A stretch of DNA of 64,000 bases, from assembly GCA_964019655.1 (NCBI GenBank), contig CAXHTR010000006.1, forward strand, positions 620,001 to 684,000, read 5' to 3'. Both the position numbers and the translations under genes were made by a program. The DNA comes from Perkinsela sp. pyNocScin1. Its lineage: Eukaryota > Euglenozoa > Kinetoplastea > Prokinetoplastida > Perkinselidae. Below are positions 58,703 to 64,000 of this stretch, in pieces (the stretch's first letter is position 1; every line of letters starts with the position of its first letter). The notes beneath the pieces are model-generated. The model was not told the DNA's origin, made no database searches, and saw only the letters and a program-made list of their open reading frames with translations.

Positions 58703-61108
58703 TCACTCCACAACCTCATGGACAATGTTGGCAGTTCGCGGCCGCTTCCCGTACGAACTGTACGTCACATACGGCATCATCTCCGGCGAGCACCACAGGC
58801 AGAGCACCTCCTGCCCACCAAGGCCCATCGGCGGGCTCGTGTTGCCGTTCACACAAAAATTTATTTCCACGAGGCGCGTCTCTGGCCGGCAGCGGCCGCA
58901 AACGTCACTGTCACCCGCACGCACTTTGATCTCCCAGTTGGGCAATGTGATAGAAAACGAACACGAGGAGCACCGAATGGCGTTTTTACCTTTGCTTCCC
59001 GCCGCTGGGCTCAGCTGCAGGCTCCCGCCTGTGCACTTGCTGCATGTGCGAAGGGGAAAGGCCGCTTCTGTGTGCTGCAGGAGCTGCGCGGACCTGCCAG
59101 GGCCATTATGCGGAAAAAACTGCTTGAGCGCTTCGATAAAGGCCCCCTGGTGCCGCATGGCGTGAAAGAAAAGCCCTTTGTACTGCTCGACGGCCTCGTC
59201 GATGACCGCCTGCTTGCTTTTCTGCGCCTTTGCGACTAAAGCGAGGTCCTGCTCGAGGTTGGCGCGCACGCGCGGCTCAAAGAGCGACTCGTGGAGCTCG
59301 ATCTGGCGGTACACGGCGCTCAGGGCGAGGCCGAGCTTTGTTGGGACAAAGCGCGAGACGCGCCGGGACCCTTCGTCTTCGGTGCACTCGAGGAGCTTCA
59401 CGTACCTGCGGTCCTGAATGGTCTTGATGTGCTGCGCGATCGTCGCGTCCGTGCCGATGCCGTTTTTGTCCATTTTCTCGATGAGGTCGACCTCAGTGAG
59501 GTTCAGGGGCGGCGTCGTGTGCCCCTCGGCGACGTCAAATCTGTCTGGTTTCACGACGTCGCCGACATCGAGCGACGGGATGACTCTGTCCGACCAGCGC
59601 TCGTGCGTGAAAATACGCAGCCAGTTCAGGCGGCGGACGTCGAGGCCGCGGCACGTAAAGTCCTCGCGGCCGATGGTGACAGTCACGATCGTCTCAAAGC
59701 CGATGGCGTCGTCACTGCACACAGCTAAAAATTGCCGGCAGATGAGCTCGAAGAGCTTTGTCTTCTGGTCATCGGGGAATCCCTGAAAGGGCTTTAGGGG
59801 GTGGATGGGCGGGTGCGCCCCGTCGTCGCTGCTGCCCTTCTTCGGATGACAGAAGTAGGGCGTGTCTGGGTCCTCTGGCTGCGCCGAGTTCTCTACAAGG
59901 CCCTTTGCGTAGGCAGCGATCGCATCATTCCCACACTGTGCTTGGTTTTGGACAAATTCTCGTAGAGTGCTGTGCGGGAGGTTGAAGAGATTCGTCTCAG
60001 TGCGTGGGTAGGAGATGAAGCCTTCTTGGTACAAGGACTCGGCGAGGGCCATGCACTTTTCACTGGGAAGTCGCAAGTACCGTGAGGCGAGTTTCTGCAT
60101 TTCGACAGTTGCGAGCGGGAACGGGCGGTACTTGCGGGTCGGTCGTGCGTTCACGTTTGTCACTTTGCCAGTTACGGATTTGAGTAGCGCAGTAAATTCC
60201 TCGATGTTGTCCGGGACTGTGCGCTTTGTCTCATCCGTGGCGAGCCGGACGCAGTTCATGAACAGAATGTGCGTGGCGAGCTTATCATAAATAACACCGC
60301 GCTTCCATCGGAACTGACAGTCTTTGTATTCCATCGTGAGTTTGTAGTAATCTTCGCTGACAAAGTTCTCTCGCTCTTCGAAGCGCTCGATGATAAAGCC
60401 AAGCGTCGGGAACTGGCAGCTTCCGTAGCTCACAACTTTGGGGACCTCAAGCGCATCTGCTGGATTGCCAGTGTCGATGTGCCCGCTGAAATTTCTTTGA
60501 AAGAGAAGCGTCTGGAAGCGCGTGAAGGCAGCCCCGACGCGAAGGTCGATTTCCGAGCGGGCGTCCACGGCATCACTGAGGTTTTTATTTGGCTCTCCGA
60601 GATTTCGAACAGCATTGTGAATGTCCTGCTTCGTGAGACCACTGAATTGTGCTCGCATACATCGAATACGGGGATTCGCTTGTCGGCATACGTCAATGAC
60701 TTCAAATGAGATATTCTCACCTTCCCTGTCGCAATCGAGCCAGCAGATGAGATGTGTGCACTTTCGAGCGTACGTCCGTAGGTTCTTTTCAATAGTTTGT
60801 ACGAGGTCTTTTCGTACAGATTTTTTGATAGGGCATGTAAATAATTCTGGAATAGGAACATCGCCCCAACTTCCCCTTTTCACCCGATCTTCGAACTCTG
60901 TTTCCATTAAATGCCCAGTGACGCTAGTAACCATCATGGAAACATTTCTGTACGGCCCATTGCCGCTTTGCAAGCGGAAATCGAATTGTGTGACAGGATT
61001 GTATACCGAGTGTGATTTTAAACTAGAACATCGTGAATTTTGTGAGAGTATGGAAACTATCTCCCTAGCGACGCTTGGCTTTTCAGCAACGTGGATCCAT
61101 GTTTCCAT
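58703..61108 (-). CDS. TOP3A: DNA topoisomerase III alpha
   Basis: 801 residues. The Toprim domain begins at VAEKPSVA (Glu9, Lys10) and has WLDCDREGEN (Asp125, Asp127, Glu129). The catalytic tyrosine is Tyr367 in FISYPRTETN. SYGSCQFPTLGFIIERF, HPPIHPLKPF, WSDRVIP and GIGTDATIAQH favour the alpha over the beta type. The C-terminus has zinc-binding pairs (CSKC, CSSC about 685-715; CGRC, CLWC about 745-785) but no GRF zinc fingers. It passes single strands to dissolve double Holliday junctions with a RecQ helicase. It is first in the minus-strand run after the divergent switch. Confidence 0.93.
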   Translation of the reverse strand: METWIHVAEKPSVAREIVSILSQNSRCSSLKSHSVYNPVTQFDFRLQSGNGPYRNVSMMVTSVTGHLMETEFEDRVKRGSWGDVPIPELFTCPIKKSVRKDLVQTIEKNLRTYARKCTHLICWLDCDREGENISFEVIDVCRQANPRIRCMRAQFSGLTKQDIHNAVRNLGEPNKNLSDAVDARSEIDLRVGAAFTRFQTLLFQRNFSGHIDTGNPADALEVPKVVSYGSCQFPTLGFIIERFEERENFVSEDYYKLTMEYKDCQFRWKRGVIYDKLATHILFMNCVRLATDETKRTVPDNIEEFTALLKSVTGKVTNVNARPTRKYRPFPLATVEMQKLASRYLRLPSEKCMALAESLYQEGFISYPRTETNLFNLPHSTLREFVQNQAQCGNDAIAAYAKGLVENSAQPEDPDTPYFCHPKKGSSDDGAHPPIHPLKPFQGFPDDQKTKLFELICRQFLAVCSDDAIGFETIVTVTIGREDFTCRGLDVRRLNWLRIFTHERWSDRVIPSLDVGDVVKPDRFDVAEGHTTPPLNLTEVDLIEKMDKNGIGTDATIAQHIKTIQDRRYVKLLECTEDEGSRRVSRFVPTKLGLALSAVYRQIELHESLFEPRVRANLEQDLALVAKAQKSKQAVIDEAVEQYKGLFFHAMRHQGAFIEALKQFFPHNGPGRSAQLLQHTEAAFPLRTCSKCTGGSLQLSPAAGSKGKNAIRCSSCSFSITLPNWEIKVRAGDSDVCGRCRPETRLVEINFCVNGNTSPPMGLGGQEVLCLWCSPEMMPYVTYSSYGKRPRTANIVHEVVE

Positions 61109-61995
61109 GTGCTCTTTTACATAGAATCGAATGAGATTACGTGATGAAGAATATTAAACTAAGTAGCAGTGGCGCTAGAAGATGAAAAGAAAATTGACAC
61201 AGTTCAAGTTCCTTATCGCGCTATCGGAAGTCATTTCTTTTGTCTGCTTTAAGTAGGATCGGGACTTACACTTTGTCCTTTACTTTGAATTGGGGCTTTG
61301 TTCCAACCGAATTTTTCTTTTTGGTATTCAGTGCACAAGCGATCTCGTAGCCAGGAGCGCAGATATGCATCACAATGATATAAAAGGAAACGGATGCTTT
61401 CACTCGAGTCAGAAGCTCTCAGTGTTTAAAAGAACAGTATCTTTAAATTCAATGCATCATTGTATAAATTACTCGGTTGAAAAACTTACGTGAGCTTGAG
61501 ATGGAAAATTTACTGTCTTGCACCGTAAGGTGTCAGATATTTTTTAAATCATCATTCTTCTACTTTGAAGCCATCAGCTGAATTCTAAGCTAGAAGACGC
61601 TTCCAGTGGAATTCATGCTTGTATAATTATCTCATTATTAAAAGAGGCAAACCAAGGTACGATTCGTATTGCAAGAAGATATTCATCAACGAGATCCAAT
61701 CACGTCTCATTATATATAAGAGCATTTTTATATCAAAGCTTTTTACTGAAGCACGAAGCTCATAATGCGACCTCTCATGAAAATTTCTGCACATTAAGAT
61801 TCTATCTTACTTCGCCAATGCAATCGAAATTTGTACAGTTTTTAGAGATAAGGAGGAATTTTTCCGCCTACTTTTCTTTTATCCATAGCACAACTGCTCT
61901 CAGAGTAACTCAATTGGAGTGTGTGTAATTGTGCTAGATTTATACTTGATCTCCTGGGTCTGGTAATACGCCGTTACTTTCCAAAGGTTTTTGTA
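61109..61995. other. Divergent strand-switch region
   Basis: The minus-strand run starts at 61108 and the plus-strand run at 61996. The interval is AT-rich without tRNA genes or trusted coding frames; a 67-codon plus-strand frame at about 61290 starts from ATG but resembles nothing. In kinetoplastids such regions are where polymerase II starts in both directions. Confidence 0.55.
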
Positions 61996-62730
61996 ATGTT
62001 TCAGCTATCTATCATCTCCTGCGATACACCTGATCTTGCACGCGTAGACTGCGCTTCACTGTCTGACCAGGATTTGCTGGAAATCTTTGTCGGCCAAGTT
62101 CAAGATACAATCTATTTCAAGGATAAGGTTTCGTTTTTCCTCGATCTGAATGATTGGGATGGAGTTTCCTTCTATGAAGATGGAAATATTAGACAGATCG
62201 ACTGGGAAGATTACTTTAGATCGGGATCTGTTGACTTCAAATGGCTCCCACGAACTCTTGATTTCATTGATCTAAGTAGCAATTCACTAGAAGGTAAAAT
62301 TGATGCCACAGATCTTCCTGAAGGGCTAAAAGAGCTCCGGATTTCAACGAACAATTTTGCAGGGAGCTTGGTTTTGAATGACCTCCCTCCTAAGCTGCTT
62401 ATGCTCATGGCACAAAGCAATAATTTTTCAGGGGCCATTGACTTATCCAATCTCCCCCCTGAGCTCATCTCGATTTACCTCGACCGGAATAATTTTAGTG
62501 CTATTGAGAACATTATCAAGATACCAGCGACTGGGCTAGTAATTTCATTTTATGACAACAAGATTAGGCAGAAGTCAGTCACAATAACTGAGCCAAACAC
62601 AACGCTATACAGGCTCGATTTTCGCGGAAATAGTATAAAAGATGTTCTCGATGTGAATGGTAAGCCTGTAGAGCACTCTGCCATAAAGTGTGGACCTCTC
62701 GATGACGCTTCATTCGAATGCCTCATTTAA
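61996..62730 (+). CDS. LRR protein, no-cysteine box type
   Basis: 244 residues from the ATG at 61996; the open frame upstream has no ATG. MFQLSIISCDTPDLARVDC, LSDQDLLEIFVGQV and box DWDGVSF without cysteines. About five LRRs, the last degenerate, and the cap DVLDVNGKPVEH. It opens the plus-strand run beyond the divergent switch, so the LRR family occupies three separate transcription units. Confidence 0.83.
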   Translation: MFQLSIISCDTPDLARVDCASLSDQDLLEIFVGQVQDTIYFKDKVSFFLDLNDWDGVSFYEDGNIRQIDWEDYFRSGSVDFKWLPRTLDFIDLSSNSLEGKIDATDLPEGLKELRISTNNFAGSLVLNDLPPKLLMLMAQSNNFSGAIDLSNLPPELISIYLDRNNFSAIENIIKIPATGLVISFYDNKIRQKSVTITEPNTTLYRLDFRGNSIKDVLDVNGKPVEHSAIKCGPLDDASFECLI

Positions 62731-62850
62731 GACTTAGAATACACTGAATCATCGCATACATGATATAACCATAATAACCGTGTATGACGTAATTTGTCTG
62801 TCATATGGTACAAGTAATCTTCTTCCTTTACGTTTTGCAATTTTCATCTA

Positions 62851-63771
62851 ATGCAACTCCTAGATTTGGTAGGGCTCTCATGCTCTGACATTGCCGGCAT
62901 CGGTCGGGTGAATCGTATGAACCTTCCCGACCAGGCCTCAATGGAGCTCCTCGTCGCGCAGATGTCCAATACATCGACTTTCAGAGGCTACGACGGGAAC
63001 TTCCTCGACGTCGAGAAGTGGCGCGGCGTCTGCGTCGATTCCGCGGGTGTGCTCACCCACATCGCGTGGAAGCAGTGCTTTTTCACTTCCCCTGGTACGA
63101 TTGACATGCGTGCACTGCCCACCAATGTACAATTTGTGAACATTGCGGAGAACGGGCTGCATGGCTCGCTGCCCACAGAATCGTTTCCTGATGGTTTAAA
63201 AGAACTTCGCTGCAGTGATAATGCGCTCGAGGGAACGATTGGGCTACAGTCGCTCCCGCCGGCTATGACTGTGCTCGATGCTGGGCGAAATGTGCTTACT
63301 GGTAGCATTGACCTGATATCAGTGCCCACTGGCATGCGTGAGCTCTTGCTGAATGGCAATCAGCTCACAGGGAGCGCTAATCTAACAAAACTCCCGCAGT
63401 CCCTCGAAAAACTGTACTTGAGCTTCAATCGCCTGTCGGGCGAAGTCGACCTGCGCAGCCTCCCCAGTAGTCTCCGTGACCTCTGGCTGCACCGGAACCA
63501 GTTTACGGGTAGAATTCACCTGACGAGCCTACCATCTGGCATGCAGTCGCTGTGCGCGGACGAGAACAAACTGAGCGGGAGTATTGACCTGCATGTTCTA
63601 CCAAAGGGTTTGCGGTCCCTCTATCTCCAGAATAACAAACTTGTCCAAGACGCTGTCGTCGTCGGTGATCTCCCACTGTCGCTGCAAACCATTGACCTGC
63701 ACGGGAACCGCATCGGTCGCGTGGTCGATGGGACGGGCAGGCCTGTTCGGAGCCCCCGCATTCATATTTGA
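62851..63771 (+). CDS. LRR protein, nine repeats
   Basis: 306 residues from the ATG at 62851, after a pyrimidine-rich tract (cttcctttacgttttgcaattttcatct). MQLLDLVGLSCSDIAGIGRV, LPDQASMELLVAQM and box KWRGVCV, which has a cysteine one residue off the usual place. Nine LRRs with LPSSLRDLWLHRNQFTGRI. The cap is RVVDGTGRPVRSPRIHI. Higher GC than most members. Confidence 0.88.
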   Translation: MQLLDLVGLSCSDIAGIGRVNRMNLPDQASMELLVAQMSNTSTFRGYDGNFLDVEKWRGVCVDSAGVLTHIAWKQCFFTSPGTIDMRALPTNVQFVNIAENGLHGSLPTESFPDGLKELRCSDNALEGTIGLQSLPPAMTVLDAGRNVLTGSIDLISVPTGMRELLLNGNQLTGSANLTKLPQSLEKLYLSFNRLSGEVDLRSLPSSLRDLWLHRNQFTGRIHLTSLPSGMQSLCADENKLSGSIDLHVLPKGLRSLYLQNNKLVQDAVVVGDLPLSLQTIDLHGNRIGRVVDGTGRPVRSPRIHI

Positions 63772-64000
63772 TAGAGTGTATGAGAGAACGGGGATAATAG
63801 GAATGTGCGTTGCTTGGAATTATTCTTACTATTATTCTTGGTCTGTCTTATAATGAAGATTTGTTATCTAGGCAAGAGATGCGACGAGCTTGTGATGCCC
63901 TTTTGAATATGAGCTGAAATTCTGTGAAAACACGCACTTTGGATCAAGACTTCAAGCAAATGAGGCTTATTTGCCTAGGTTGTGTGAACCGTCGGTATAA

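Noticed and set aside
1-64000. Transposase, reverse transcriptase, integrase, CRISPR arrays or rRNA genes
   Set aside because: None seen on either strand; the only mobile-element hint is the weak C48-like segment near 56.7 kb.

Overview
The window looks like nuclear DNA of an intron-poor unicellular eukaryote, most plausibly a kinetoplastid-type protist. This assignment is an inference. The support is: long one-direction gene runs with no visible cis introns; a tRNA cluster where two runs converge (about 22.2-22.9 kb); a divergent switch at about 61.1-62.0 kb; pyrimidine-rich tracts just upstream of most start codons, often ending in AG as spliced-leader acceptors do; a short tail-less SmB; an organellar EF-P-like protein and an ARM/HEAT-type mitochondrial protein; and a eukaryotic tRNA-Sec. 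Other intron-poor protists are not excluded.

Layout. 1-11.8 kb (+): a 5'-truncated unknown gene, an EF-P-like gene, a 3133-residue UTP20-like gene and a PDI-like gene. 12.3-20.0 kb (+): six leucine-rich-repeat (LRR) genes and several broken stubs. 20.1-22.2 kb (+): SmB and the mitochondrial repeat protein. 22.2-22.9 kb: six tRNA genes (Ala, Gly, Glu, Sec, Ile, Leu) on both strands. 23.1-56.4 kb (-): about twenty intact LRR genes, their pseudogenes, and a second LRR-like family without the LP motif. 57.6-61.1 kb (-): DUF3592-like, LSM5-like and topoisomerase III alpha-like genes. 62.0-63.8 kb (+): two more LRR genes.

The dominant content is one LRR gene family: 28 apparently intact members, two full-length pseudogenes and at least five fragments. 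Members share a very short hydrophobic N-terminus, an acidic/arginine motif followed by LSDQ..ME, a box of the form C.W.GV.C, and then 4-14 LRRs of strict 23-residue period (LP..L..L.L..N.F.G.V.L..). They end without a membrane anchor or kinase. Subfamilies, tandem duplications, N-terminal stubs and nonsense-only pseudogenes point to active birth-and-death evolution. The spacers hide relics of a second, non-LRR family; its only long open copy, at 52.4 kb, runs against the surrounding genes and has local similarity to Bcl-2-family proteins.

The housekeeping genes act in separate processes: rRNA processing (UTP20), mRNA splicing and decay (SmB, LSM5), genome stability (TOP3), secretory folding (PDI) and mitochondrial gene expression (EF-P-like, repeat protein). 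They flank the LRR array rather than form a pathway with it.
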